NCBI RefSeq assembly: GCF_934636505.1
Contig: NZ_CAKUAL010000003.1
Span: 1-59,279, forward strand
DNA from: an uncultured Ellagibacter sp.
GTDB taxonomy: Bacteria > Actinomycetota > Coriobacteriia > Coriobacteriales > Eggerthellaceae
Reading direction: 5' to 3'
DNA: 59,279 nucleotides
Below the pieces are notes generated by a model, which saw nothing but the letters and a program-made list of their open reading frames with translations, made no database searches and was not told the origin of the DNA. The position numbers and the translations under genes were made by a program. Below, piece by piece: positions 26,391 through 35,132 of the stretch (position 1 is its first letter; the number at the start of each line of letters is the position of its first letter).

Positions 26391-27187
26391 TGCGCGGATT
26401 CTCTTTCGGAAGCTATGTACCAGGAACAAGCCCCGTTCACAAGCTCGACGCGCGCGCGAAGCTTTTGCTCGGGTGCGCGTTCATCGTGATCACCCTGAAC
26501 GCGAGGTCCTTTCTTGCGCTTATTCCCGTGGCGCTGTTCGTGGTGGGAGCCTACGCCCTCGCCCGCATTCCCGCAAGGAAGGCTTTGCGCTCGCTCGCGC
26601 CGCTCATGTTCATCGTCGTGATCGCGTCGATCATGAACCTGTTCGTCGTGCAGGGCGGCCCTGTCTACTTCGAATGGGCGTTCATCCGCGTAAGCGAGCA
26701 GGGTGTCTTCACTTGCCTTTTGATCGCCTGCCGGCTTTTGCTCATGATGGCGGGGATGAGCCTCGTCACGCTGACCACGATGACGCTCGACTTGACGGAG
26801 GCCTTTGAGCGGCTGCTGTCCCCCTTCGCGCGCATCGGCGTACCGGCGCACGAGATCGGCATGATCATGGGCATCGCCCTGCGCTTCATGCCGCAGTTCG
26901 CAACCGAGTTCTCGAGCATTCGCGAAGCGCAGCTCGCGCGCGGCGCGGGGCTGAAAACGAGTCCCCTGCGCGGCGTGCAGATGCTCTCGTCGCTCATGAC
27001 CCCCTTGTTCACCAGCGTTTTCCGTCACGCCGAGACACTTTCAGCGGCCATGGAGGCGCGCTGCTACCACGGCAAGGAAGGGCGCACGAGGCTCCATCCG
27101 CTAAGCTTCGCCCCTCGCGACGGCGTTGCCTGCGCGCTCGTCGTCGTCCTTCTAGCGTGCGTGATCGCGGCGAACGTCCTGTTGTAA
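26387..27187 (+). CDS. ecfT: ECF transporter transmembrane component EcfT
   Basis: A 266-aa coupling protein with about five helices plus the long cytosolic coupling helices that contact the ATPases. The N-terminal SPVHKLDARAKLLL is characteristic. Of the two Ala-Arg-Gly coupling motifs, the first is normal (AQLARGAG). The second reads MEARCYHG, with Cys where Gly is usual. The start overlaps the stop of the fused ATPase gene. A hairpin with a short AT-rich tail follows the gene. Confidence 0.92.
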   Translation: MMRGFSFGSYVPGTSPVHKLDARAKLLLGCAFIVITLNARSFLALIPVALFVVGAYALARIPARKALRSLAPLMFIVVIASIMNLFVVQGGPVYFEWAFIRVSEQGVFTCLLIACRLLLMMAGMSLVTLTTMTLDLTEAFERLLSPFARIGVPAHEIGMIMGIALRFMPQFATEFSSIREAQLARGAGLKTSPLRGVQMLSSLMTPLFTSVFRHAETLSAAMEARCYHGKEGRTRLHPLSFAPRDGVACALVVVLLACVIAANVLL

Positions 27188-27189
27188 GG

Positions 27190-27227
27190 CTGCGGGGAAG
27201 GACATGCATCCATCCCGCAGATTATTT
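27190..27227 (+). terminator. Probable terminator of the riboflavin-transport operon
   Basis: CTGCGGG (27190-27196) pairs with CCCGCAG (27214-27220), followed by ATTATTT. It lies directly after the ecfT stop. Confidence 0.55.
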
Positions 27228-27255
27228 CGTACCCTACCGTTTTGAAAGGAACCCC

Positions 27256-27666
27256 ATGACCGGAAACGAAAAGATTCTGCAGTACTTAAGCGCCGTGCCC
27301 GCGTGGTATCTCGCCACGAGCGTGGACGACCAGCCGCACGTGCGTCCCTTCAGCTTCGCCGCCGAGCAAGACGGCAAGATCTGGTTTTGCACCGCGACAA
27401 CCAAGGACGTGTGGGGTGAACTCGTCACTAATCCGAAGTTCGAGGCAACGGCCTGGTGGCCGGGGCATGGCTGGCTTATCCTCCGCGGGCGCGCGGGGCT
27501 TGAGGACACGGTCAACGACGACATCCGCTACGCTGGCTTCGCGCATTTGAGCGGGCTTGGCGAGACCTACGACGGGCCGAACGACCCCACGCTCACGTTC
27601 TTCAGCGTGGAGGAACCGCAAGCTTGGATTTGCAACCATGAGGAATGGGTGCCCGTCGAACTCTAG
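27256..27666 (+). CDS. Pyridoxamine 5'-phosphate oxidase-like flavoprotein
   Basis: A 136-aa split-barrel flavin-binding protein of the PPOX/NimA-like class. It reads WYLATSVDDQPHVRPFSF, IWFCTATTKDV and FEATAWWPGHGWLILRGRA, all typical of the FMN-binding barrel. The ATG at 27256 (MTGNEK) is used because AAAGGA precedes it; the open frame begins earlier inside ecfT. Small members reduce or bind F420/FMN-type cofactors or nitro compounds; the exact role is open. It sits just beyond the riboflavin importer but after a probable terminator. Confidence 0.85.
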   Translation: MTGNEKILQYLSAVPAWYLATSVDDQPHVRPFSFAAEQDGKIWFCTATTKDVWGELVTNPKFEATAWWPGHGWLILRGRAGLEDTVNDDIRYAGFAHLSGLGETYDGPNDPTLTFFSVEEPQAWICNHEEWVPVEL

Positions 27667-27750
27667 ATGGGTTTTGCGCCGAGCAACCCTAGGCAGTCAG
27701 TCGTTTTGTGGCACAATAGCAAAACGAAAATCAACGAAGGAGAACGGCTC

Positions 27751-28725
27751 ATGGCAAACGGCATCGAAACGGGTACACGCCCCGTCAATTTCCGTAAAGT
27801 TGGCATCGTGGGATGCGGGTTCGTAGGATCCGCATCCGCGTTCGCGCTGATGCAAAGCGGGCTGTTCTCTGAGATGGTGCTGATCGATGTCGACCGCGAC
27901 CGCGCCGAGGGCGAGGCGCTCGACATCGCGCACGGCATGCCGCTCGCATCGCCGGCGAACATCTACGCGGGCGACTATGCCGACATCGCCGACGCCGGCA
28001 TCGTGATCATCACAGCGGGCGCAAACCAAAAGCCCGGCGAGACACGTCTCGACCTGGTCAGCAAGAACGTGAGCATCTTCAAGTCGATCGTGCCGCAAAT
28101 CACGCATAGCGGGTTCGACGGCATCCTTGTCGTCGTGTCGAACCCGGTCGATATCCTCACTTACGTAGCGCTCAAACTCTCAGGGCTGCCGGCGAACCGT
28201 GTCATCGGGTCGGGAACGGTGCTCGACACCGCGCGCTTCAAGTATGTGCTCGGCGAGCATCTCGGAGTCGACCCGCGCAATGTCCACGCGCGCATCGTCG
28301 GCGAACACGGCGACTCCGAGATCGCCATCTGGAGCCTTGCGAACGTCTCGGGCATCCCGATTGATGTCTTCAGCCGCCTGCGCGGGCGCGAGCACAGCGC
28401 CGAGACCATGGCAAAAATCGAGAACGACGTGAAAAACTCGGCGTACGAGATCATCGAGAAGAAGCACGCCACCTATTACGGCATCGCCATGTCCGTGAAG
28501 CGCATCTGTGAGGCCATCGTGCGCGACGAGAAGCCCATTCTTCCCGTATCGAACCTGATGGAAGGCGAATACGGCATTTCCGACATCGCGCTTTCGATGC
28601 CCGCCGTTGTTGGAGCCGAAGGTATCGAATACAAGGTTCCCGCGCCTTTCTCCGATGACGAGCAGGCACGCCTGCGCGCATCCGCCGAGGTGCTCAAAGG
28701 CGTCATCGAGCAGCTTGACCTGTAG
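27751..28725 (+). CDS. ldh: L-lactate dehydrogenase
   Basis: A 324-aa NAD-dependent LDH that interconverts pyruvate and L-lactate. The Rossmann motif GCGFVGSASAFAL lies at 21-33. The substrate loop reads NQKPGETR (92-99); its glutamine (93) marks lactate rather than malate dehydrogenases, which carry arginine there. GEHGDSE with the catalytic histidine is present. The ATG at 27751 is preceded by GAAGGAG. It is monocistronic, closed by a strong terminator. Confidence 0.93.
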   Translation: MANGIETGTRPVNFRKVGIVGCGFVGSASAFALMQSGLFSEMVLIDVDRDRAEGEALDIAHGMPLASPANIYAGDYADIADAGIVIITAGANQKPGETRLDLVSKNVSIFKSIVPQITHSGFDGILVVVSNPVDILTYVALKLSGLPANRVIGSGTVLDTARFKYVLGEHLGVDPRNVHARIVGEHGDSEIAIWSLANVSGIPIDVFSRLRGREHSAETMAKIENDVKNSAYEIIEKKHATYYGIAMSVKRICEAIVRDEKPILPVSNLMEGEYGISDIALSMPAVVGAEGIEYKVPAPFSDDEQARLRASAEVLKGVIEQLDL

Positions 28726-28744
28726 ACTGGCTTGCAAAACGAAC

Positions 28745-28784
28745 GCGGCCGCACCTTCTCTTTTGAAGATGCGGCCGCATTTTT
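28745..28784 (+). terminator. Intrinsic terminator of ldh
   Basis: GCGGCCGCA (28745-28753) pairs with TGCGGCCGC (28770-28778), followed by A and five Ts, 20 bp after the ldh stop. Confidence 0.9.
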
Positions 28785-28820
28785 AGTGACAGTCACCTCG
28801 ATTACGGGCGCGCTATCAGG

Positions 28821-29258
28821 CTATTTGCCCTTCGCGGGCTCGTCGAAGGCGCCGGTGCAGTGCGGGCAGCGCGTCGCGCCCTCCTTCACTTCCTCCAGGC
28901 AGAAGGGGCACACGGGCGGCTTCTTTTCTTCTTCCTTTTCCTTGCCCGCGAGCTTATCGGCAGCCTCCTGCGCCTTGTTGACGGCCTTCACCAGCAAAAA
29001 CACGATGAACGCCACGATGAGGAAGTTGATGACCGCCGAGATGAAGGCGCCGAAGTCAATTTCGGTACCCGGCACCACCAGCCCCGAGAGCTCGCCCGGA
29101 GTGCCGCCTGCGATAAATGAGATGAACGGATTAATGATGTTGGTAGTGAGCGCCGTCACGATGGCCGTGAACGCGCCGCCGATGATGACAGCGACCGCCA
29201 GATCCATCACGTTGCCGCGGTTGATGAACTCTTTGAACTCTCCCAGGAACTTCTTCAT
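28821..29258 (-). CDS. mscL: Large-conductance mechanosensitive channel with zinc ribbon
   Basis: A 145-aa MscL. The N-terminal amphipathic helix and first membrane helix (EFKEFINRGNVMDLAVAVII) and the second helix (FGAFISAVINFLIVAFIVFL) are normal. It opens under membrane tension to release solutes. Unlike most MscL proteins, which end in a charged helical bundle, this one continues into CPFCLEEVKEGATRCPHC, a zinc-ribbon with four cysteines, in the cytosol. The gene lies alone, convergent to ldh. Confidence 0.95.
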   Translation of the reverse strand: MKKFLGEFKEFINRGNVMDLAVAVIIGGAFTAIVTALTTNIINPFISFIAGGTPGELSGLVVPGTEIDFGAFISAVINFLIVAFIVFLLVKAVNKAQEAADKLAGKEKEEEKKPPVCPFCLEEVKEGATRCPHCTGAFDEPAKGK

Positions 29259-29383
29259 GCTCTCCCCTATCGGTGGAAATGGAAATACGGGAACGTATTG
29301 CGAGATACTATAGCAAAAAGTCCCGCACGCCTTTCGTCAAGTACAGCAGTCTGCTTTTCGCCGAACGCAAAGGGGGTCGCCTG

Positions 29384-30571
29384 TTATTTACGGCTCCCAA
29401 GCTCTGCATTGCATTCCGCGAGCATTGCCGCAAAGCGCGCGACATCGTCAGGCGTTGTCTCGCCCGAGAAGCTCACGCGCAGCGTCGTGTTACCCTGCGA
29501 AAGCGGGATGCCCGCCGCCTGGAGCGAGAGCGGATGCTTCTTGCGCCAGGTACCGGCAGCCACGTGCTCGTGGTTCGACTCGCATGCCGATGCGCGCGAC
29601 ACGTAAACGCCGCGATCGCTGAGGTACGCGACCGACTTCGCGTTGCGCAGCCCGGGCACGCTCACGCTCACGATGAAAGGGGACGCGTCCTCGGGCGAGT
29701 TCACGATGGCTGTGGGAATAAGGCGCGCGAGCTCGGCGCGGATCTGCGCGTTCAGTGCGCGCACATGTGCGAGGGTTTCCTCATGCTCGGCCTGCGCCAG
29801 CTCGACGGCGCGCGCGAAACCCGCAGCAAGGAATACCGGCTCCGTACCTGAGCGAAGCCCGCGCTCCTGCCCGCCGCCGAATGCGTTCGTGTGCAGCTTG
29901 ACGCCATCACGCACATACAGCGCACCGATACCGCGCGGCCCGCCGATCTTGTGCGAGGCGACGGATGCCAGCTCGGCGTGCCACTCGCGCGGTTTCGGGG
30001 AGAGCTTGCCGAACGCTTGGGTGGCATCGACGTGGTAAAGCGCGTCGGGGGCAAGCTCGTCCCGCATGCGGCCGATCTCCGCCGAGGGGAAGAGGTAGCC
30101 CACTTCGTTCTGCACGTTCATGATGGTGATGAGCGACGTGGGGCTTTCCGTGAGCGCATTGCGCAGTTGCCCCAGGTCAAGCCTGCCATCGATGGCATCG
30201 ATGTAGGTGACTGGCCAGTCCTCTTCGCGTCGCATGCCGCGCACGCTTCGCGTGACCGACGCATGCTCGAGCGTCGAGGTGATGATCTTGACAGGGTTGT
30301 CGCGTCGCGCCGAGCACACGCCTCGGACGGCAAGGTTGTTCGATTCGGTAGCCCCCGAAGTAAAGTACACCTCGCCAGAATCGACCCCGAGCGCACCTGC
30401 AATAACAGCACGGCTCTCCTCGAGGACTTCCTTCGCGCGCATTCCCACGGCATGAACCGACGAGGGGTTTCCCCATGCGTCGCGCATCACCTCGTTCATG
30501 CGCTCGATGACCTCGGAACGCGTAGGCGTGGTCGCCGCGTTGTCGAGGTAGCTTTCAGTTATATGGCACAT
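29384..30571 (-). CDS. Class V aminotransferase / cysteine desulfurase (NifS/IscS-like)
   Basis: A 395-aa PLP enzyme. It begins with YLDNAATTPT, the usual desulfurase start. The PLP lysine is in VASHKIGGPRGIG, the phosphate and ring contacts in YHVDATQAFGK, and a candidate active cysteine in the flexible SRASACESN loop. It would take sulfur from cysteine for Fe-S clusters or tRNA thiolation. No IscU or SufU is nearby. The ATG at 30571 is used (24 codons shorter than the open frame), just 8 bp after the fbp stop, so the two form an operon. Confidence 0.85.
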   Translation of the reverse strand: MCHITESYLDNAATTPTRSEVIERMNEVMRDAWGNPSSVHAVGMRAKEVLEESRAVIAGALGVDSGEVYFTSGATESNNLAVRGVCSARRDNPVKIITSTLEHASVTRSVRGMRREEDWPVTYIDAIDGRLDLGQLRNALTESPTSLITIMNVQNEVGYLFPSAEIGRMRDELAPDALYHVDATQAFGKLSPKPREWHAELASVASHKIGGPRGIGALYVRDGVKLHTNAFGGGQERGLRSGTEPVFLAAGFARAVELAQAEHEETLAHVRALNAQIRAELARLIPTAIVNSPEDASPFIVSVSVPGLRNAKSVAYLSDRGVYVSRASACESNHEHVAAGTWRKKHPLSLQAAGIPLSQGNTTLRVSFSGETTPDDVARFAAMLAECNAELGSRK

Positions 30572-30578
30572 AGCGGTT

Positions 30579-32543
30579 TCATTCACCTTTTTGCTCTTGT
30601 CTTGGTATCTCTCCCGTGCGATACGCCTTGAGCAGCCGCTCAAGATCTGCGATCTCGCGTTTCATCTGCTGCCCCTCGTCGGTGTCCCCCATGAGCGTGC
30701 GCTTCTTCACCTGCTCCACCATATGTCGGGACGAGTGGATATCGATCTCCTTCTCTATCGCGGCTTGAGCCGATTCCAAAGGCTCATGTGCTGCCAGGAT
30801 GAACCCGTAAGAGTTAGAGATGAGCGTATAGCCGGCAATTCCCGTGGTCGGCTGGTAGGCCTTCGAGAACCCGCCGTCGATCATTATGACCTTGCCGCCG
30901 CATTTCACAGGGTCTTCGCCGTCCTTCACCTTCACGGGAACATGCCCGCAGATGATGTGGGAGGTTTCGGGGTCAAGCCCGAAATCGCGGAAGATGTTCG
31001 CGACCACGGCCTCGTCGTCGATCAAGGTATAGAAGGGGTTCTTTACTTCCTTGCGGGCGGCCTTGTCAGCAATGAGATAAAGCTCGAAGGTGGCCATCTT
31101 GCTCTTTGCGAACAACGGGCTGCCCTGCCCGAGCCACAGATACCACAGCATGTCGCGCCCGCGGCGGCGCTCTTCCTCGTCACGGCTGAAGAACGCAGCG
31201 CGTACGTGGCGCTCCATCACGTCGTAGAGCGCACGGCCCTTGTACGTCTTGCCGCAAACGTCGACTTCTTTGAGAGAGCCGTCAGCATTGAGCGGCACGC
31301 AGGCGTGGAAAAGCAGATTGCCGTTGTGAACCTTGTACAGGCTTCCCGCCTCCAGGAAGAACTGCATATGGCGACGGAGCTTCTCGCATCCGGTGAAGGC
31401 GGAGACGAGGCGCTCCATCACGTCTTGCTCGGCGGGCGTGAGGGCGTAGGGGTCCTTCGGGTCGATGGTCGGGAACACCTTGTCGGTGAGCTCGTATTCG
31501 GTGCCGTCGAGCATCACCGTGCCACGCGCGTAGTCGATCTTGTCCAAAAGCTTGCGGTCGTCGAGGCCGAAAGCCGGGTTCTCGTCGATGAGCTGGCCTT
31601 CTACCTTGAACTGAATGATTGCCATCGCCTTTTGAATCTTCACGTTCATCTCGAGCTCGGAGGGAGGAAGATTGGGATTGCCCTTGAGCGCAAAGCCGAC
31701 GCACGGGTCGTCGGCGTAGGCGTCGAGCGCGAACGTGGCGAGCGGCAGGATGTTGATGCCGTAGGCGTCTTCCAAGATGGAGAGGTTGCCGTAGCGGGCG
31801 CAGTTGCGCACCACATGCGCGATGCAGCCACGCTGCCCGAGCGAAGCGCCCATCCACACGATGTCATGGTTTCCCCATTGGATGTCCACGGAATGGTACG
31901 CCATGAGCGCGTCCATGATGGTGTGCGGCGCAGGGCCGCGGTCGTAAATGTCACCGATGATGTGCAGCTGATCTACCGCGAGACGCTGGATCATGGTCGA
32001 GAGCGCTTCGATGAGCGCGATGCCACGGCCCGTGCGCACCGCCGCATCGATGATGGCGCTATAGTAGGCTTCCTTGTCGACGCCATGGCGATCTTCGGTC
32101 AGAAGCTCTTCGACGATGTAGGCGAACTCGCTTGGCACGGCGCGGCGGATTTTGGAGTGCGTGTACTTGCGCGCGGCGCGCTTGCAGACCGCGACGAGGC
32201 GCGGTACCGTGACGGCGTACCATGCGTACTCGTCTTCCACCTGCGATAGTGCAAGCTTCGCTTTCTCGCGCGGGTAATAGATAAGCGTGGCGAGCGCGCG
32301 CTTCTCGGCGTCGGTGAGCGTGTCGCCGAACACGTCGTCGACTTTCAGGCGAATCGAGCCTGAGCCGTTGCGCAGGATATGCGAGAAGGCTTCGAACTCG
32401 CCATGGATGTCAGAGGCGAAGAATTCCGTCGATTTAGGGAGATTCAAGATCGCCGACAAGTTGATGACCTCAGCAGATGCCTCAGCAATGGTGGGAAACG
32501 ATCGGGAAAGCAATTCGAGATAGCGCTTTTCGCCGGCTTCCAT
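30579..32543 (-). CDS. fbp: Class III fructose-1,6-bisphosphatase
   Basis: A 654-aa gluconeogenic phosphatase of the Firmicutes-type class III, which belongs to the metallophosphoesterase fold. It shows FFASDIHGEFEAF, IIGDIYDRGP and WGNHDIVWMG, the three metal-binding blocks, and the late IICGHVPVK. Its length matches Bacillus Fbp (about 640-670). The ATG at 32543 has AAGGAGGAG upstream, so 36 further in-frame residues are left out. It leads an operon with the cysteine desulfurase. The enzyme makes fructose-6-phosphate from fructose-1,6-bisphosphate. Confidence 0.93.
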   Translation of the reverse strand: MEAGEKRYLELLSRSFPTIAEASAEVINLSAILNLPKSTEFFASDIHGEFEAFSHILRNGSGSIRLKVDDVFGDTLTDAEKRALATLIYYPREKAKLALSQVEDEYAWYAVTVPRLVAVCKRAARKYTHSKIRRAVPSEFAYIVEELLTEDRHGVDKEAYYSAIIDAAVRTGRGIALIEALSTMIQRLAVDQLHIIGDIYDRGPAPHTIMDALMAYHSVDIQWGNHDIVWMGASLGQRGCIAHVVRNCARYGNLSILEDAYGINILPLATFALDAYADDPCVGFALKGNPNLPPSELEMNVKIQKAMAIIQFKVEGQLIDENPAFGLDDRKLLDKIDYARGTVMLDGTEYELTDKVFPTIDPKDPYALTPAEQDVMERLVSAFTGCEKLRRHMQFFLEAGSLYKVHNGNLLFHACVPLNADGSLKEVDVCGKTYKGRALYDVMERHVRAAFFSRDEEERRRGRDMLWYLWLGQGSPLFAKSKMATFELYLIADKAARKEVKNPFYTLIDDEAVVANIFRDFGLDPETSHIICGHVPVKVKDGEDPVKCGGKVIMIDGGFSKAYQPTTGIAGYTLISNSYGFILAAHEPLESAQAAIEKEIDIHSSRHMVEQVKKRTLMGDTDEGQQMKREIADLERLLKAYRTGEIPRQEQKGE

Positions 32544-33180
32544 GGGCTCCTCCTTCTTGCTTGCGCGTACGGATTTCATGGTACCTGGTTTCTGTGCTCG
32601 CAGGAATGAGCGATATAGCAAAGGCAAGATTGCTCGGCGAGTCCCGGGCAACTGGGAAGGGGTTTCCCTTCCCGCCCGTATGCCCGCTGGTGTGGCGGCA
32701 AGTCCCGGGCGCGCGCCTTTTTGCCGCCCGGCGAGTTCCAGTCCATTCTCGTGCCGCCCTTCAGTCCCCCATTTCGCTCGATTCCTTATACACGGCGACG
32801 CGCAAAAGGGCCCCGAGCAAGGTCGTGTACAAAATCGACGATAAGTTGTGAAGGAATGGTGAAGTTAGCTAGTAATTCGGCTAATCTGTCCCGAATTTGT
32901 CGCATGCAAGCGAGATTCGAACCGAGTAATTCCTCATTTTTATACTATTTGGGTAATTGCACACAGTTTCTTCGCAACTTATCGTCATTTTTGTACAAGC
33001 TCCCGGGAAGAGAGGAGCGGAGGGGTGGCGATGCCTGTCGTCGCCCTTCGCCCATCCGCGCGCAGGGGAAGAAAGGTTCGAAGGATGGCGATGGAGAGAA
33101 GGAAAGGGAGGCGGAAGAAAGACCCCGATTGCTCCACCCGCCGCAACCAACGTTCCCTTCAAGAGCCGCGACATAACGGC
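32544..33180. other. Intergenic region with an inverted-repeat element
   Basis: No credible gene. It contains the fbp ribosome site at its left edge, the 178-bp inverted-repeat element at 32822-32999, and GC-rich, purine-biased sequence (33000-33130) in which I recognise nothing. Confidence 0.55.
32822..32999. repeat. Inverted-repeat element II (178 bp)
   Basis: The left end 32822-32853 (GTCGTGTACAAAATCGACG and onward) and right end 32970-32999 are inverted copies; about 26 of 30 positions match. The ends share GTCGTG-x-ACA-(A/G)AAATCG and a CGATA-x-GTG(A)AG segment with element I at 11699-11848. The interior is AT-rich and unlike that of element I. Confidence 0.7.
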
Positions 33181-33207
33181 AAAGAAAAAGCCCCATTGCT
33201 GGGGCTT
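33181..33207 (-). terminator. Terminator of the tRNA unit
   Basis: AAGCCCC (33189-33195) pairs with GGGGCTT (33201-33207); on the minus strand a TTTTTCTTT run follows. It lies 10 bp beyond the 3' end of tRNA-Lys. Confidence 0.88.
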
Positions 33208-33217
33208 GATTTCGAGA

Positions 33218-33293
33218 TGGTGGACCGTCGGGGACTCGAACCCCGGACCTTGGGATTAAGAGTCCCCTGCTCTACCAACTAAGCTAACGGTCC
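33218..33293 (-). tRNA. tRNA-Lys (anticodon CTT)
   Basis: A 76-nt cloverleaf with CCA encoded. The acceptor GGACCGT pairs with ACGGTCC, the D arm is in TTAGCTTAGTTGGTAGAGC, the anticodon loop is CTCTTAA with CTT, and the T arm is GGGTTCGAGTCCC-like. It reads AAG. It is the second of two tRNA genes on this strand, 32 bp after tRNA-His. Confidence 0.95.
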
Positions 33294-33325
33294 AAAAGTG
33301 CATATGTCAAAGATACTGCGCGCGC

Positions 33326-33403
33326 TGGGGTGGGTGAAGGGATTCGAACCCTCGACCTCCAGAGCCACAATCTGGCGCCCTAACCAACTAGGCCACACCC
33401 ACC
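33326..33403 (-). tRNA. tRNA-His (anticodon GTG)
   Basis: A 78-nt cloverleaf with CCA encoded and the extra 5' G opposite C73 that marks histidine tRNAs. The acceptor GTGGGTG pairs with CACCCAC; the anticodon loop is TTGTGGC with GTG; the T loop is TTCGAAT. It is probably co-transcribed with tRNA-Lys, ending at the T-rich hairpin. Confidence 0.95.
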
Positions 33404-33501
33404 GTGGCGCAAGTTGATATATTAGGGCAAAACTACCTGCAGTGCAAGATAAATTTCTAAATATTTTGCCTTTCACAAAATAACGGTTGCTACCTGGCGT
33501 T

Positions 33502-34386
33502 TTACCACGACAGAAGCTCGTAGCCGTCGTCGGTCACCACAAGCTGCACTTCCCACTGCGCCGAAGGCTTGCCGTCTGCCGTGCGGATCGTCCAGCCGTT
33601 AGGGTCGGACATGTCGATCTCGTGCTCCCCCGCGTTGATCATCGGCTCAATGGTGAAGCACATGCCTGGCACGAGCACCGGGCCCGTCCCCGCTTCGGCA
33701 ACGTGGCTCACGAACGGGTCCTCGTGGAACTCAAGCCCGATGCCGTGCCCGCCGAACTCCTCGACAACCGAGAAGCCGTTCGCATGCGCATGCGCGGAGA
33801 CCGCGGCGCCCACATCGCCCAGGTGCCCCCACGGCTTTACCGCGGCCAGACCCGCCTCGAGCGCCTCCTTCGTAACGCGAACGAGCTTCTGCTTTTCCTC
33901 ATCGACCTCGCCGATCATGAACATGCGCGAGGAGTCGGAGAAGTAGCCATCGAGAATCGTGGAGCAGTCCACGTTCACGATGTCTCCCTCTTTGAGCACG
34001 TCTTCCTCGGAGGGAATGCCGTGGCAGACCACCTCGTTGATGGATGTGCACACGCTGTTGGGGTACCCCTCGAAGTTGAGGTCTGCCGGCGTACCACCGT
34101 GCTCGACGGTGTAGTCGTAGATCCACTTGTCGATTTCGGCGGTGCTGACGCCTGCTTTGATGTGCTCGGCCACGTAATCGAGCACGCCGATGTTGATGGC
34201 TGCCGACTTCTTGATGCCCTCGATGTCGGCGGCGGTCTTCAGAAGCGAACGATGGGGCACCTCTTCGCCCTGCTCATAGAGCTCCTGCAAACGCTCGTCC
34301 AGGTTGAGGTGGCATTTTTTGTATTTCTTCCCGCTGCCGCACCAGCACTCGTCGTTGCGGCCAGGGCTCTTCATTCCGTCGAACAT
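33502..34386 (-). CDS. map: Methionine aminopeptidase type I with SEC-C zinc tag
   Basis: A 294-aa Map that removes initiator methionine from new proteins. An N-terminal SEC-C motif (RNDECWCGSGKKYKKCH) is followed by the creatinase-like fold with metal ligands in NVDCSTILDGYFSDSSR (two Asp), GHGIG (His), FTIEPM (Glu) and the C-terminal QWEVQLVV (Glu). SEC-C-tagged Map proteins are known in Clostridia and Actinobacteria and may bind the ribosome or SecA. The 5' leader carries a GGCGCC hairpin at 34404-34422. Confidence 0.95.
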   Translation of the reverse strand: MFDGMKSPGRNDECWCGSGKKYKKCHLNLDERLQELYEQGEEVPHRSLLKTAADIEGIKKSAAINIGVLDYVAEHIKAGVSTAEIDKWIYDYTVEHGGTPADLNFEGYPNSVCTSINEVVCHGIPSEEDVLKEGDIVNVDCSTILDGYFSDSSRMFMIGEVDEEKQKLVRVTKEALEAGLAAVKPWGHLGDVGAAVSAHAHANGFSVVEEFGGHGIGLEFHEDPFVSHVAEAGTGPVLVPGMCFTIEPMINAGEHEIDMSDPNGWTIRTADGKPSAQWEVQLVVTDDGYELLSW

Positions 34387-34610
34387 GCTCTGCCTTTCTA
34401 CAGGGCGCCTCGCTCAGGCGCCGTTTTGTGTCGCCCTCCATTGTAGCCTTTGGGGAATACGGGAGATATGGAGAGTTCAAGCAAGATTCTTTCCCAGTGC
34501 AACATATCGCTGGCCCGAAACGTGTTAGAGGTGAGACCGGTCGCAAGCGAAACAATATAAAGCCGTGGACCCTATGCAGCTATCATCAAGGAAGCAGGGG
34601 AAGGAGACGA

Positions 34611-35132
34611 TTGAAAAGGACAGTGAACAATACCCTTGAGCAGACGATCGAGGCTTGGGGTGCCATGGTCTACCGCATTGCGCTCGCGTATTGCGGCAAC
34701 GCGCACGACGCAAGCGATGTTTTCCAGAACACATTCTTAAAACGACACCTTCACAGCGGCACCTTCACCGACGCCGATCACGAAAAGGCATGGCTCATTC
34801 GCGTGGCAATCAACTGCTCGAACGACATCCTGCGACAACGAGAAAATCGTTTGGCTGAACCGCTCGAAAGCCCCGCTGCAGAAGCCAAGGCAGCATCAGA
34901 CTCGCTGCAGCAATTTGAATCGGAAAGCGGAACGGCAGCGCAAGACGTAATGCTCGAATGTGCACTTGCGGCGCTGTCGCCGAAACAACGAGCCGTGGTG
35001 CACTTGTTCTACTACGAGGGATACTCAACAACCGAGATCGCCGGAATCATCGGGGACGCACCCGCCACCGTACGCTCCCACCTACATCGTGCCCGCAAAG
35101 CACTGCGCATCGAACTGGAGGACACGCAATGA
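34611..35132 (+). CDS. ECF-type RNA polymerase sigma factor
   Basis: A 173-aa sigma-70 family protein with region 2 (MVYRIALAYCGNAHDASDVFQNTFL is split here as MVYRIALAYCGN and DASDVFQNTFL) and region 4 (LSPKQRAVVHLFYYEGYSTTEIAGI, with TTEIAGIIGDAPATVRSHLH forming the helix-turn-helix). The start is taken as TTG at 34611 because AAGGAG lies just upstream; GTG at 34623 is the alternative. Its stop overlaps the start of the next gene (ATGA), the usual layout for a sigma factor and its membrane-bound partner. The controlled stress is unknown. Confidence 0.85.
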   Translation: MKRTVNNTLEQTIEAWGAMVYRIALAYCGNAHDASDVFQNTFLKRHLHSGTFTDADHEKAWLIRVAINCSNDILRQRENRLAEPLESPAAEAKAASDSLQQFESESGTAAQDVMLECALAALSPKQRAVVHLFYYEGYSTTEIAGIIGDAPATVRSHLHRARKALRIELEDTQ

